A stretch of 64,000 nt of DNA, from assembly GCA_964654285.1 (NCBI GenBank), contig CAZZJC010000001.1, forward strand, positions 124,001 to 188,000, given 5' to 3'. Positions 1 through 9,393 of the stretch are shown here, in pieces. Source of the DNA: BJHQ01 sp964654285. Its GTDB lineage: Bacteria; Planctomycetota; UBA11346. Within the stretch, counting starts at the first letter, position 1, and every line of letters starts with the position of its first letter. Both the position numbers and the translations under genes were made by a program. Under the pieces are notes generated by a model that ran no database searches, was not told the DNA's origin, and saw only the letters and a list, made by a program, of their open reading frames with translations.

Positions 1-1751
1 GCGATGATCAGGGTGGTGCGGTTGGCCATCAGGGTTTCGAGCGCGGCTTGCACCAGACGTTCGCTTTCCGGGTCGAGGGCGCTGGTGGCCTCATCCAGGA
101 TGAGCAGGCGCGGATCGCGGTAGAGCGCCCGCGCGATCGCCAGGCGCTGACGCTGGCCGCCGGACAGCCCGCCGCCGCGATCCTTCAGCAGATGATCGAA
201 CCCGCCCGGCAGCTTTTCGATGAACTCCAGGGCGTTGGCGCGCCGGGCCGCTTCGCGCGCCCGGTCGCGATCGGGCACGCGATCGCCCCAGGCGATGTTG
301 TCGAGGATCGAATCGCGGAAGAGCACCACGTCCTGCGACACCACCCCGACCTGCCGGCGCAGAACCCGGCGATCAAGGGTGGTCAGATCATGCCCATCGA
401 TGCGGATGCGGCCCTGCGACGGCGTGTAGAAGCCCAGGATCATGCTGGCGATGGTGCTCTTGCCCGAACCCGAAGCGCCGACCAGGGCGAGCGACGTGCC
501 CGCCGGGATGCGCAGGTCGACCCCGTCCAGGCTGTGGCTGTCGGCCCCGGCGTAGCGGAAACGCACCTGGGCCAGCTCGATCTCGCCCCGTACCGGGATC
601 AGCGCCGTCTTACCCGTGTCGGCCTCGCCCTCCGCCCGGTAGAGTTCGGACAGCGAGCGGATGGCGTCGCCCGCCGCCGCCATCGCCGGCATGCTGTTGA
701 GGATCGAGCCGATGGCGCCGGCGGTCAGGCCGTAGTAGGCGAGCAGGACGGTGAGATCGCCCAGGGTGATCCGTTGCAAGGTGAAGGAATAACCGAGGAA
801 ATGGATGTCCTGCTGCACCCGCACCGCGAGCCACACGCCCAGGCCGACCACGATCATCTGCAACAGCGACGACACCGCCCACGCGCTGGAACCGAACAGA
901 TTGATCATGAAATCGTACTGCATGCCGCGCCTGGCCACCTTGCCGGCGGCGCGACCGATGCGTTCCTCGCTCCAGTCCTCGGTGGAATGCGCGCGGCTCA
1001 GACGCAGACCAAGCAGCATCTCGGTCAAATGGGACAGGAAGTTCGACTCGGCATGGCGGAACGCCTCCGTCGTGCGGCTGACCGGCCGCCAGAGCAGCCG
1101 CGCCAGGATCAGATTGATCGGTACCGCCGCCGCGATCACCACCAGCAGCAAGGGGTTCTTGAACGCGATGATCACCAGCATCACCAGGATGGTGGTGCCA
1201 TGCATGAGGATGTTTTCCGAGAGGAACGACTGCATCCCTTCCAGGCGCGCCATGTCGAGGACGAACTTGTTCTGCAATTCGCCGGCGCGGGCGCGGTCGT
1301 GGTAGGCGAACTCCAGCCGATTGAGCCTGCGTACCAGCGAGCGGCGAAGACCGGCGGTCAGGGTGCGGTTGATGCGCGACAGCATCATGCGCCCGGTCGT
1401 GGTCGTGATCACGTTCATCATGCAGAGGCCGAAGGTCGCAGCCAGCACCCACGGCAGCGCCCCCATCGCCTTTTCGGGATGGGCAGGATCGATGCGGTCG
1501 ATCAGGATTCCGGTCAGCAGGGGAAAGATGTAGACGGGGGCATGGCGCAGGTTCTGCAGGATCCAGATCGCCACCCATTCCCACCAGGTGCCTGGCTGCA
1601 ACCGCCAGTAGGACGCGAGGATCGACGGCCGTGCCCCGTCGCTGGTGCTGGTCGCGGCGCGGATGCGCCCGGAGGGCACTGTCGGTGCGAACCGGCGCAA
1701 TTGGGGATCATCGCTGCACGAGAGCGTGGCGGTGCGGTCGGTGGCGGACAT
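1..1751 (-). CDS. ABC exporter, fused permease-ATPase (MsbA-like), 3' end outside window
   Basis: The reverse strand is open from an ATG at 1751 to the window edge, so the last part of the ATPase is missing. The translation has an N-terminal six-helix ABC exporter domain (hydrophobic stretches such as LPWVLAATFGLCMMNVI) followed by a nucleotide-binding domain. Visible motifs are Walker A GASGSGKST, the Q-loop in VGVVSQDVVLF, the signature LSGGQRQRLAIARAL and Walker B LLILDEATSALD, ending in TTLIIA just before the H-loop. This order is that of half-size exporters of lipid A, lipids or drugs, which act as homodimers in the inner membrane. The substrate cannot be told. The first 40 or so residues are polar and precede the membrane domain. 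Confidence 0.93.
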   Translation of the reverse strand, partial: MSATDRTATLSCSDDPQLRRFAPTVPSGRIRAATSTSDGARPSILASYWRLQPGTWWEWVAIWILQNLRHAPVYIFPLLTGILIDRIDPAHPEKAMGALPWVLAATFGLCMMNVITTTTGRMMLSRINRTLTAGLRRSLVRRLNRLEFAYHDRARAGELQNKFVLDMARLEGMQSFLSENILMHGTTILVMLVIIAFKNPLLLVVIAAAVPINLILARLLWRPVSRTTEAFRHAESNFLSHLTEMLLGLRLSRAHSTEDWSEERIGRAAGKVARRGMQYDFMINLFGSSAWAVSSLLQMIVVGLGVWLAVRVQQDIHFLGYSFTLQRITLGDLTVLLAYYGLTAGAIGSILNSMPAMAAAGDAIRSLSELYRAEGEADTGKTALIPVRGEIELAQVRFRYAGADSHSLDGVDLRIPAGTSLALVGASGSGKSTIASMILGFYTPSQGRIRIDGHDLTTLDRRVLRRQVGVVSQDVVLFRDSILDNIAWGDRVPDRDRAREAARRANALEFIEKLPGGFDHLLKDRGGGLSGGQRQRLAIARALYRDPRLLILDEATSALDPESERLVQAALETLMANRTTLII

Positions 1752-1865
1752 GGATGCAGGCCTCGGCTCGCGTGGATTTTGGCTAGGGGCCAGGACTGGC
1801 AATCAACGCGCTGGTTATTCTGGAGAAATACGTGGATTTCCCTGCCCTGCTGCTAGGCGCCACGT

Positions 1866-3302
1866 TCACAGCCTGCTCGAATACACCGTGATCGACACCG
1901 GCGATACCACATCCGCGAATCCGACGCCGCCGCCCGCGCAGGTCTGCCGCCACCTGGGATCGACCCACGCTTTGCGCACGTGATCGGTGGCGATGCGGCG
2001 GTAGATCATTCCGTCCGGTCCCGGCAGGTTCACCTGGATCGAGACCGGATCGGCGTAGGCGTCGTTCACCACGATCAGCGCACGGCTGCCATCGGGATTG
2101 TCCACCGCCACCGCATGCAGCGACGCTTGCTGGCCATCACCGCGCGTGACCTCGCTGGGCAAAATCTTGGCCCTCAGTCCGATATGGCCGAACACGGTGG
2201 CATAGCCGTGGTAGGGATCCGGCAGCGGCCGGTCGCTGCCGTCGACCGTCTCGATGAGCTGCCACCAGCCATCGTGCGTGCCGGGATTCAGCCAGGCCCA
2301 ACGCAACGCACCATCGACGCCGGCGCGCAGGGATTCCACGCAGAACGCGAGTTCGTTGATGACATTGTCATGCCGCGCGATGCCGGCCGGATCGCCCCAG
2401 GCCCAACCGTAATGGAAGGTGCCGACTTCAGTCATGAAGAACGGTCTGCGCCGTGCGTTGGCGTGGGCCACCTGCGGTCGCAGATGGTGCGAGATCATGT
2501 CGGACAGCGGGAGATTCCCATTGTGCAGGTTGTCGGCGTCGGGGGCCCAATCCGGGCGGGTATGGTAGTTGTGCTGGTCGTAGGCCGCCAGCCAGGGATC
2601 GGGATCGTGCCCCTTGGCGATCATCTCTGCGATCGGCGAGGATCGGATATCGTTGCACCCCGGTCCGATCTGACCGATGTGGCCAAGCCCCGCTGCATCC
2701 AGGCCTTGCCGGATGGCGCGGATGACCTCGACATAGCGGATGTGCGGATCGATCCCCGGGGGCGCGCTGTAGGAATCGCCGCTGAAGGGTTCGTTCACGT
2801 GATTGAAGTAGGTAATGCTGGAAAGGCCAAGTTCCTGCACGGCATGGCGGACCAGGGGGACGATGAAGCGGGTGACATAGCCATCGATATCGCCTACTCC
2901 GGGCGATGGTGCGTTGCCCCACACGGTCGGCGCACCTTCCCACACGGGAAAGCGGAACGCCGGCGGGATGGACCAGGAATCGAGCATGATATGGATACCG
3001 CGTTTCTTGGCCCAGGCGTCGGCCCGGCGCAATTGCGAGAACGACTGCCTGTCCGGCACAAACGCACCGTCGTCTGCCCAGCATCGGCCGAGACCGAATC
3101 GGACGAAGTTCATGCCCAGGTGGTCGGCATGCGCCAGCAAGCGGCCCCAGCGCGCGTCATCATCGTCGGCGGGATACGTGTCGGCCTGGTAACCCGGATA
3201 CCAGTTGAACCCCAGGCCCTCGACCAGGGTGCGTTCGACCCGGTCATGCACGGTGATGGTGCTGCGGCTGCGGCCGGTGAGGAAGGCGGGGATGGTGAAC
3301 AT
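1866..3302 (-). CDS. clan-A (TIM-barrel) glycoside hydrolase
   Basis: A protein of 478 residues. I chose the ATG at 3302 because GGAG lies a few bases upstream; an in-frame extension to 3476 would run into the regulatory region. The motif HVNEPF near residue 167 fits the acid/base Glu of GH clan A (NEP at strand 4). MTEVGTF near residue 290 fits the nucleophile Glu at strand 7. The C-terminal part (SLHAVAVDNPDGSRALIVVN) resembles the beta-sandwich that follows the barrel in GH30/GH39-like enzymes. No signal peptide is obvious. It is divergent from an AraC regulator 193 bases away, which probably controls it in response to a sugar. The family (GH5, GH30 or GH39) and the substrate are not determined. 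Confidence 0.82.
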   Translation of the reverse strand: MFTIPAFLTGRSRSTITVHDRVERTLVEGLGFNWYPGYQADTYPADDDDARWGRLLAHADHLGMNFVRFGLGRCWADDGAFVPDRQSFSQLRRADAWAKKRGIHIMLDSWSIPPAFRFPVWEGAPTVWGNAPSPGVGDIDGYVTRFIVPLVRHAVQELGLSSITYFNHVNEPFSGDSYSAPPGIDPHIRYVEVIRAIRQGLDAAGLGHIGQIGPGCNDIRSSPIAEMIAKGHDPDPWLAAYDQHNYHTRPDWAPDADNLHNGNLPLSDMISHHLRPQVAHANARRRPFFMTEVGTFHYGWAWGDPAGIARHDNVINELAFCVESLRAGVDGALRWAWLNPGTHDGWWQLIETVDGSDRPLPDPYHGYATVFGHIGLRAKILPSEVTRGDGQQASLHAVAVDNPDGSRALIVVNDAYADPVSIQVNLPGPDGMIYRRIATDHVRKAWVDPRWRQTCAGGGVGFADVVSPVSITVYSSRL

Positions 3303-3465
3303 CGGTGGCTCCGGGTTGGCTGGGGGCCAGGGAAGGAGGTGCTGCAGTCCGTCCCATCGGGCCCAGCGGATCGCGGCTGGCGGGCATCCAGGGCGGGCGC
3401 GAATCGTCCGGATTCCGGCCGGTCCGGACAACCGCTGCGATGTTGCTGGATGGACGCCCATGTTG

Positions 3466-3477
3466 CATGGATCCATG
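3466..3477. promoter_or_regulatory. perfect 12-bp palindrome in divergent promoter region
   Basis: CATGGATCCATG is a perfect palindrome in the 193-base gap between the divergent glycoside hydrolase and araC-type genes, 18 bases before the regulator's ATG. It could be an operator or autoregulatory site. AraC proteins usually bind direct repeats, so this is a weak call. No clear -10/-35 pair was identified. Confidence 0.3.
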
Positions 3478-3495
3478 GCGACCTAACCTGCCCGG

Positions 3496-4341
3496 ATGCA
3501 CATCGTCCATGCCGGCGCAGACCACGACTACGTCCTCGCCTATGCCGGAGATACGGTTTATTCCGGTATCGGTGATCTCGGCTGCGATTCGATCGGTCGT
3601 TTCACCAGCCACGGCGGATACCGCAACCGCAACGTGGTTGATGCCTTCGTGTTGCACGTCGTTCGCGCCGGCATTGGGACGATCCAGGTCGGTCCGCGCG
3701 AACATCCGATCGGGCCGGGCACCTTGTTCGCGCTCCTGCCTGGGGTGCCGGTGATCTATGGCGATCACCCCGCTGATCCATGGCGATACTGGTGGATCAA
3801 GTTCACCGGTGCCGCCGCAGCGCGCTGGTTCGCCCGCTGGGGACTGCGGGCGGAGCAGCCGACCCGGACGGTCGGTACCGACCGCATGCCGGCGCTCGCG
3901 GCGATGCTCGAGGACGCCCACGACCGCCTTGGCCGTCGCTGCCAGGGTCGGATGACCGCCTGCGCGGTGGCGTGGCGCCTGGCGCTGGCGGTCGATGATG
4001 CGCTGGACACCGGCACCACCGTCCCGGACGAGCCCGAGCACGTGGTGCGCGGCCACCTCGATACCGGCTACCACGTCGACCAATCGATCGCAGCCCTGGC
4101 CGCCAGCGTCGGACTGGATCGCACCACGCTGTTCCGCCGCTTCCGCTCCGCCTTCGGCTGCTCGCCGGTGCAATACCTGCACCACCGCCGCATCGAGGCG
4201 GCGCGTGGCCTGTCGCGCCACCCCGGTCTGGGTCACGACGAGATCGCGCGCATGACCGGATTCCCGTCGGTGCGCAGCCTGCGCTCGGCGCTGCGGCAAC
4301 GGCACCCCGACAGACCGGTCGAGCCGATCAGGAAGGGATAG
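3496..4341 (+). CDS. AraC-family transcriptional regulator
   Basis: A protein of 281 residues. The N-terminal half (about 1-150) is a cupin-type AraC ligand-binding domain, with HPIGPGTLFALLPGVPVIY and the typical WRYWWIKFTG segment. The C-terminal 100 residues hold the two helix-turn-helix motifs: IAALAASVGLDRTTLFRRFR, then EIARMTGFPSVRSLRSAL. The first is well conserved and the second is shorter than usual. It is divergent from the glycoside hydrolase at 1866-3302 and followed 62 bases later by the heparinase-like gene, so it is probably the local regulator of glycan degradation. No strong ribosome binding site precedes the ATG. Confidence 0.9.
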   Translation: MHIVHAGADHDYVLAYAGDTVYSGIGDLGCDSIGRFTSHGGYRNRNVVDAFVLHVVRAGIGTIQVGPREHPIGPGTLFALLPGVPVIYGDHPADPWRYWWIKFTGAAAARWFARWGLRAEQPTRTVGTDRMPALAAMLEDAHDRLGRRCQGRMTACAVAWRLALAVDDALDTGTTVPDEPEHVVRGHLDTGYHVDQSIAALAASVGLDRTTLFRRFRSAFGCSPVQYLHHRRIEAARGLSRHPGLGHDEIARMTGFPSVRSLRSALRQRHPDRPVEPIRKG

Positions 4342-4403
4342 GATAGGAGAGGATAGGCGACGGACTTCGCTTCACCCGCGTGCTCCGTCTCCAGGATCCG
4401 GCC

Positions 4404-7400
4404 ATGCGTCACCTATGGTTTCTGGTCCTTGCCGGCCTGCTGCATGCCGGCGATTCCGATCCCCTGCGCCGGGTCATCCTCGATCCGCTCAAGTCCGGTT
4501 GGCCCGGTGAGCTGGTCAGCCTGGATTTCGATCCCGTCCTGGCCGACCGGTTGCAGATCGTGCGCTACGGTGGGCAGGTGCGGCCGGTGCAGGTGCAAAG
4601 ACTCACCCTGGATGGGAAGCCGGTGGCGCGGGCCTGGTTCATCGCGGCCATGCCGGGCGGCAGGGACGCCAGCGGTCGTCTGGAATTGGAGTTCGGGCTC
4701 GGTTCCGCAGCGTCGTCCCTGAAGATTGCCGAGAACGCATCCACCTGGGAGATTTCGAACGGCATCGCCAGCATCTCCATCTGGCGCGACGGGGTCGTGG
4801 CCGGAACACCGCTGCGGCAGGTACCGCATTGGCTGGCGGGATGCGCCCTGGGTGATCGCCATGATGGCCGCGCCGGTTTCAGCGGAACCACGCCGGTCGC
4901 GACGGTCGCGGTCGAAATCGTGGAACGCGGACCGGTCTTCGTGGACTTTCGCATCAGCTATGTCTTCAAGGACAATGCCGTCGGCGGGCCTGGCCCTGTC
5001 CAGCCTCTGGTTTTGGGCAAGAACAGTCATCTGTGGTTGAGTGGCCGCGCTCCCCGCGAGACGGTACCGCTGGACCGTTTCCACTATCAGGTCCAGGTCC
5101 GCGTCGTGGCCGATGACCCCTGGATCGAAGTGGTGGAGCGTTCCCGCCTGCCCGCCGGACATGGCTGGCGCCTGTCGTTCGGTGCTGCCGGCGAGGGCGA
5201 GCCGGCACCGCAACGGCCGATGGCCATCGACACCGTGCTCTGGCCGCGCTGGTTCGAATACGACCGTTTTGGCGGCAACACCGATCAATTGGTGTTTGCG
5301 TGCAAGCCCCGACCGGAGCAGCAGGGCCGGCCGTTCACCACCTTGCAGCCGGTCTGGATCCAGGCCGGGGCCATGGCGCAGGAGATCTGGTTCACCCGGG
5401 GCGGCAAGGCGGCGCCGGAGAATCGTGCGGCGCCCTGCGTCGGCGTGGTCACGGCTTTCCCCTCCAAATGGGTCAATCCCTATGCCCAGCGGCCGCAGGT
5501 CCAGGTTGCCGAGGGCGGTCGGGCCTGGGTCGTATTCCCGTTGACTGACGGCGGCGACACCGGTCTGCACTATGGCCAACGATCCTGGGCCTTGTGCCTG
5601 GGTGCGCGCGAACGCTTCGACGACACCGGCAAGGCCAACGCGCTGGTGCGCCGCCACACCGACTGGCCCCTGACCGTCCTGGCCAACGGCCGCATCCTGG
5701 ACTGGCCCCGCGATCCGGCGCGCAGCGGACCACGCATCGCCGTTACGCGCAGCCGGCTTGATGAGGTGCGCACGACCATCGCCTCGATGCCACAAGGTCC
5801 GCTGGCCAAGGCCCTGGCCGCGTGCCGGACATATCGCCAGGAACTGGAAAAGACGCTGCTCGACCTCGCGTCCCGCGAGGCCGAATTGGCCAAGACCACG
5901 AAGGATGGCGATCCTGCGGCCAAGGCGGCCCAGGTTGCCTTGCGATCCCGCATCCGGACCCATGAACGGGAACTCGCCGCGCCGGGCTGGAAGGTCCTGG
6001 ATCTGATTGACGGGAAACCGCTGGCGCTGGTGGCGCCGCCAGATCCCAGGGTCTTCCTCAACCGACGGGCTTCGGATGACTTCCTCAATCCGACCTCATC
6101 CCAGACCCGGCGCCTGCGCGAAGCCCTTGCGGCCGCCGATCTGGCCTGCGGCGGCAAGCCCATCGGTGGCCCGGCCCAGGCGGTGATCGGCTACATCACC
6201 ACCGATCCCGATGTCTGGCCGGGTTGGCTGAACGGCTGGCATCCGGGCAACCCGAACTTCCACACCGACAAATACCAGCCGGCGGTGTATCTGGCGGCGA
6301 TGCTCGCCGACCATCCGCACGCCGCCGACTGGCTGGCCTGCGGCAGTCGGAATTACCAGGAGGACCTCGGCCGGGTCTTCTCGGCGCCCGACGGGGTCGG
6401 CTACGAATGTCCGGGCTACAGCGGTTATTCGCTGAACATGCAACTGGCCCTGGCGCGCACCCTGATCCACTGCGGCCAGGACGACCTGCTCGACCACCTG
6501 ACGCTGATGACCGCCAGCGCGCGTTGGCACCGCATGCTGTTGACGCCGCCGGATCCACGCCTGTGGCAGCGTCGTCATGAGGCGCCGATCGGCGACACGC
6601 ATCGCTGGTTCGCCGGCCTGGGCAGCGGTTTCGCGGACCTGGCGGCCCTGCATTGCCGCCGTGACCGGAATCTGGCGGCTGAATTCCTGGCCGCCGCGCG
6701 ACTGGCCGCGCCGGACCTGCGTCCAGACGACGCCGATGCGGTGCTGCGCCTGATGGATCTGGATCCGGATCTGGCGCCAGCCGATCCCGCCACGCTTGAC
6801 TGGGGCAGCCGCACCTTCGTCGGTTTCGGCGCCGTGCTGCGCCACGGTTTCGCCACGCCGCGGGAGAGTTTCTGCACCCTCAAGGCCGGCAGCGCGCACG
6901 GCCACTACCACAACGATGACATGAGTTTCCATTTCTACAGCGACCAAACCCCGATCAGCCTGGACTTCAACTGCTCCTACCATCCGCGCGGCGATCACGC
7001 CGCCTTGCACAATTCCCTGACTTTCGGGCGCGATGGCACGGTGAAGCACAACCAGCGCCAGGTCGAGGTTGCAGCGCGCGAACAGCTTTTGGGCCGGGCC
7101 ACGGTGGTGGCTTCAGCTTTCCGGCCCGAGGCCGACGTGGTGGTGGCGGAACGCGTCGGTGCGGGTCTGACCCTGTCGCCGGTGGATCCGCACGACGCCG
7201 AGTTCGCCCGGGGGTATCCGACGCGTCGCACCGACCGGTTGGCCCACCGCCGTCTCCTCTGCCTGGTGAAGCATGCGCCCGACAGTCCGCTCAGCGATTA
7301 TCTGGTGATCCGTGACGAGATCGCCGGGCCGGAACCGGGGCGCATCCACTGCCACCTGCTCGCCCGCAGCGCCACGGTGGAAGGCAACACCGTCCGCGCC

Positions 7401-7964
7401 GCCGGCCAATGGAGCCATGACCTGCTGCTGGTCCGCGGTGGTTCATCCAACCAGGCGCCGGTTCTCGGTCGTTGGTTCTATGGCGAGGAACCGGTCCCGA
7501 CCAGCGTGTTGCGCCAGGACGGCGAGAGCGAGGACGCCTGGGCCAGCCGCACGTCGGATCTGGTCCCCTCGGGTCCTGCTCCGACCAAGGAGGCCTGGCA
7601 GCAGATCCTGGACGCAAGCCAGGGCCGGGCCCTGATCCCGCCGCCGGGCTGGAAGCAGGCATGGCCCTACGGCGAATACCAGATCAGCGTGCAGCAGGAC
7701 GTGGAAGCCGGCGGGGCCTGCCTGTGGGTGCTGATCCCCTATCGTCGCGGCGGCCCGGTGCCCACGGTCGAGGTGCTGGGCGGCACCGGAATGCGGGTGT
7801 CCTGCGCCGGGATCACGGAGGAGGTCCATCTGTCCAGCCAGCCGACGCCGACGATCGGGGATCCGGCCGTGCTGGTGCGAGAAGGACGGGTGATCACGCT
7901 GCTCGGGCGTCAGGCGCTTCCCAACGCTGTCGGGAGCGTTCCCGTGGGTTCGAACGAAGAGTAG
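4404..7964 (+). CDS. secreted heparinase II/III-like protein (putative polysaccharide lyase)
   Basis: A protein of 1186 residues starting at the ATG at 4404. That start gives a clean signal peptide (MRHLWFLVLAGLLHAG) and sits behind AGGA; a GTG at 4380 is possible but would bury the signal. The middle and C-terminal parts match the heparinase II/III architecture: an alpha-helical toroid (about 500-780) and then a beta-sandwich. The latter contains LKAGSAHGHYHNDDMSFHFY near residue 835, where the HxHND segment corresponds to the metal/active-site region of the family. The long N-terminal beta-rich part (about 20-380) is not assigned. Enzymes of this class cleave uronic-acid polysaccharides in the periplasm or outside the cell. 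The substrate is unknown. It follows the AraC gene on the same strand. Confidence 0.82.
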   Translation: MRHLWFLVLAGLLHAGDSDPLRRVILDPLKSGWPGELVSLDFDPVLADRLQIVRYGGQVRPVQVQRLTLDGKPVARAWFIAAMPGGRDASGRLELEFGLGSAASSLKIAENASTWEISNGIASISIWRDGVVAGTPLRQVPHWLAGCALGDRHDGRAGFSGTTPVATVAVEIVERGPVFVDFRISYVFKDNAVGGPGPVQPLVLGKNSHLWLSGRAPRETVPLDRFHYQVQVRVVADDPWIEVVERSRLPAGHGWRLSFGAAGEGEPAPQRPMAIDTVLWPRWFEYDRFGGNTDQLVFACKPRPEQQGRPFTTLQPVWIQAGAMAQEIWFTRGGKAAPENRAAPCVGVVTAFPSKWVNPYAQRPQVQVAEGGRAWVVFPLTDGGDTGLHYGQRSWALCLGARERFDDTGKANALVRRHTDWPLTVLANGRILDWPRDPARSGPRIAVTRSRLDEVRTTIASMPQGPLAKALAACRTYRQELEKTLLDLASREAELAKTTKDGDPAAKAAQVALRSRIRTHERELAAPGWKVLDLIDGKPLALVAPPDPRVFLNRRASDDFLNPTSSQTRRLREALAAADLACGGKPIGGPAQAVIGYITTDPDVWPGWLNGWHPGNPNFHTDKYQPAVYLAAMLADHPHAADWLACGSRNYQEDLGRVFSAPDGVGYECPGYSGYSLNMQLALARTLIHCGQDDLLDHLTLMTASARWHRMLLTPPDPRLWQRRHEAPIGDTHRWFAGLGSGFADLAALHCRRDRNLAAEFLAAARLAAPDLRPDDADAVLRLMDLDPDLAPADPATLDWGSRTFVGFGAVLRHGFATPRESFCTLKAGSAHGHYHNDDMSFHFYSDQTPISLDFNCSYHPRGDHAALHNSLTFGRDGTVKHNQRQVEVAAREQLLGRATVVASAFRPEADVVVAERVGAGLTLSPVDPHDAEFARGYPTRRTDRLAHRRLLCLVKHAPDSPLSDYLVIRDEIAGPEPGRIHCHLLARSATVEGNTVRAAGQWSHDLLLVRGGSSNQAPVLGRWFYGEEPVPTSVLRQDGESEDAWASRTSDLVPSGPAPTKEAWQQILDASQGRALIPPPGWKQAWPYGEYQISVQQDVEAGGACLWVLIPYRRGGPVPTVEVLGGTGMRVSCAGITEEVHLSSQPTPTIGDPAVLVREGRVITLLGRQALPNAVGSVPVGSNEE

Positions 7965-8016
7965 GTTCGCGCATGCTGTCTGCTTTGTCGGCAATGATGG
8001 ACGTCGATGGTGATTC

Positions 8017-9393
8017 TCAGGGTTCCCAGCGCGAGAGGCGGTAGTGGACGAGCCAGATGCCGGATACCAGGGCGAGGACGAGCATCCCGATCAAGACGAT
8101 CACCAAGTGGGATGGTGCCAGATTGTGACTGGTAGAAAGCGCGCCCACCACCAGCGCGATCACGATGATCCGGATCCAGACGGAAACCGTGCCTAACCAC
8201 AAACCATGGCAAAAGAGGATGAACATGAGAATCCACAGGCCCAGAGGCAGCAACAAGACGACGGGAAGATGGTGCGAGAACTCGGCGCCGAGGGTGATGA
8301 TCGACATGACACTGCCAATGATCGCGATCCGGAATGTGGCCCAAGCCCCCGCCATCAACACGATACGCGGCAGTTCGTTTCGACTTGCGAATGGGACGAC
8401 GTAATGGAAACACGCCATCGCGGCAGCGAGCCAGCCGAAGAAAAATGCTGAGATGATGAGCAGCACCAGGAAGGCTCCGGTGCTGAATGCCCCTATGCTT
8501 TTCATCCCGATCATTCCGACACCGTCACTACGGGCCGTGATGACCATTACGGCAGTGCATACACACAGGAAGAGGAAGATGAACACAGCCGCCTCGACGA
8601 CCAGCAATTTTCCCCAGGACAAGGGCAGCAATCGCCACCGGGCCAACCATTGCGCCCGATTCATCCCAGCCGACAAGCGTGGGGCATCAGCGAGATCGTC
8701 ATGCCACCAGGCCATGAGGTGCCGTTGATCGACGAGGCGGCTGAGTTTCGGAATCTGTTTTTGCGGTTTGAGGGTCCAGCCCAGGAACCAGCCTGGCGTT
8801 TGTATCCTGGTGCGACCGTCCAGGTACCAACTGATGACGACCAGACCTGATCCGAGTGCGACCAGGCACCAGGCCAGGCCCCGGTTGGACTGGAAGAACG
8901 TATTCCACCCATCGGGTTCGTGCTCAATCTGGGTCACCCACCCACCTATGGCCAGGGTCAGGAACATACCGACCACGATGACGCGGGGACTGTCCAAGGT
9001 GACCAAGGCCACCCGGCCTAATCCATGGCACAGCAGGAAAAGGCCAAGGCCCCAGATGGTCGAGCCTTGCAGGACGAGACTGGCGACGACTGCGGTGGCG
9101 ATCACCGCCACCTGGATCGGGATCCAGGCCAGCATGGAGGCGCGTCGTTGACGCGGTCTGATGGTCGGGACTGCCCGACCTAAGACAAAAGCCGAGAGGG
9201 ATCCCAGCAAGAATGCAGAGATAATTGCCAGTGGCGTACCGGCCACCTTGAATTCCGAGATGACTTGCCAGGTCAATCCCAAAGCGGCAATAGGCACATA
9301 GATGAGCGGCAGCAGATGCCACCCCCACCGCCACGGCAACCGGAACTCCTGCCACGCCGCGCGCCACAGCGTGCGATCGGTGAAGGCGGTCAT
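8017..9393 (-). CDS. polytopic membrane protein, probable ABC permease partner
   Basis: A protein of 458 residues with roughly 10-12 hydrophobic helices and a soluble loop around residues 205-260 rich in Trp, His and Lys. Its ATG overlaps the stop of the ATPase gene upstream by 4 bases (ATGA), so the two are translationally coupled. In GntR/YtrA-type operons the gene in this place encodes the membrane subunit of an efflux or antibiotic-response ABC transporter. I do not recognise a specific family by sequence. It is the last gene of a three-gene operon (regulator, ATPase, membrane protein). Confidence 0.75.
   Translation of the reverse strand: MTAFTDRTLWRAAWQEFRLPWRWGWHLLPLIYVPIAALGLTWQVISEFKVAGTPLAIISAFLLGSLSAFVLGRAVPTIRPRQRRASMLAWIPIQVAVIATAVVASLVLQGSTIWGLGLFLLCHGLGRVALVTLDSPRVIVVGMFLTLAIGGWVTQIEHEPDGWNTFFQSNRGLAWCLVALGSGLVVISWYLDGRTRIQTPGWFLGWTLKPQKQIPKLSRLVDQRHLMAWWHDDLADAPRLSAGMNRAQWLARWRLLPLSWGKLLVVEAAVFIFLFLCVCTAVMVITARSDGVGMIGMKSIGAFSTGAFLVLLIISAFFFGWLAAAMACFHYVVPFASRNELPRIVLMAGAWATFRIAIIGSVMSIITLGAEFSHHLPVVLLLPLGLWILMFILFCHGLWLGTVSVWIRIIVIALVVGALSTSHNLAPSHLVIVLIGMLVLALVSGIWLVHYRLSRWEP

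Noticed and set aside
48..1856. A 602-codon open frame on the plus strand at the window start
   Set aside because: It is the shadow of the ABC exporter on the minus strand, which shows all ABC motifs; the plus-strand translation is His/Gln/Arg-rich without any family pattern.
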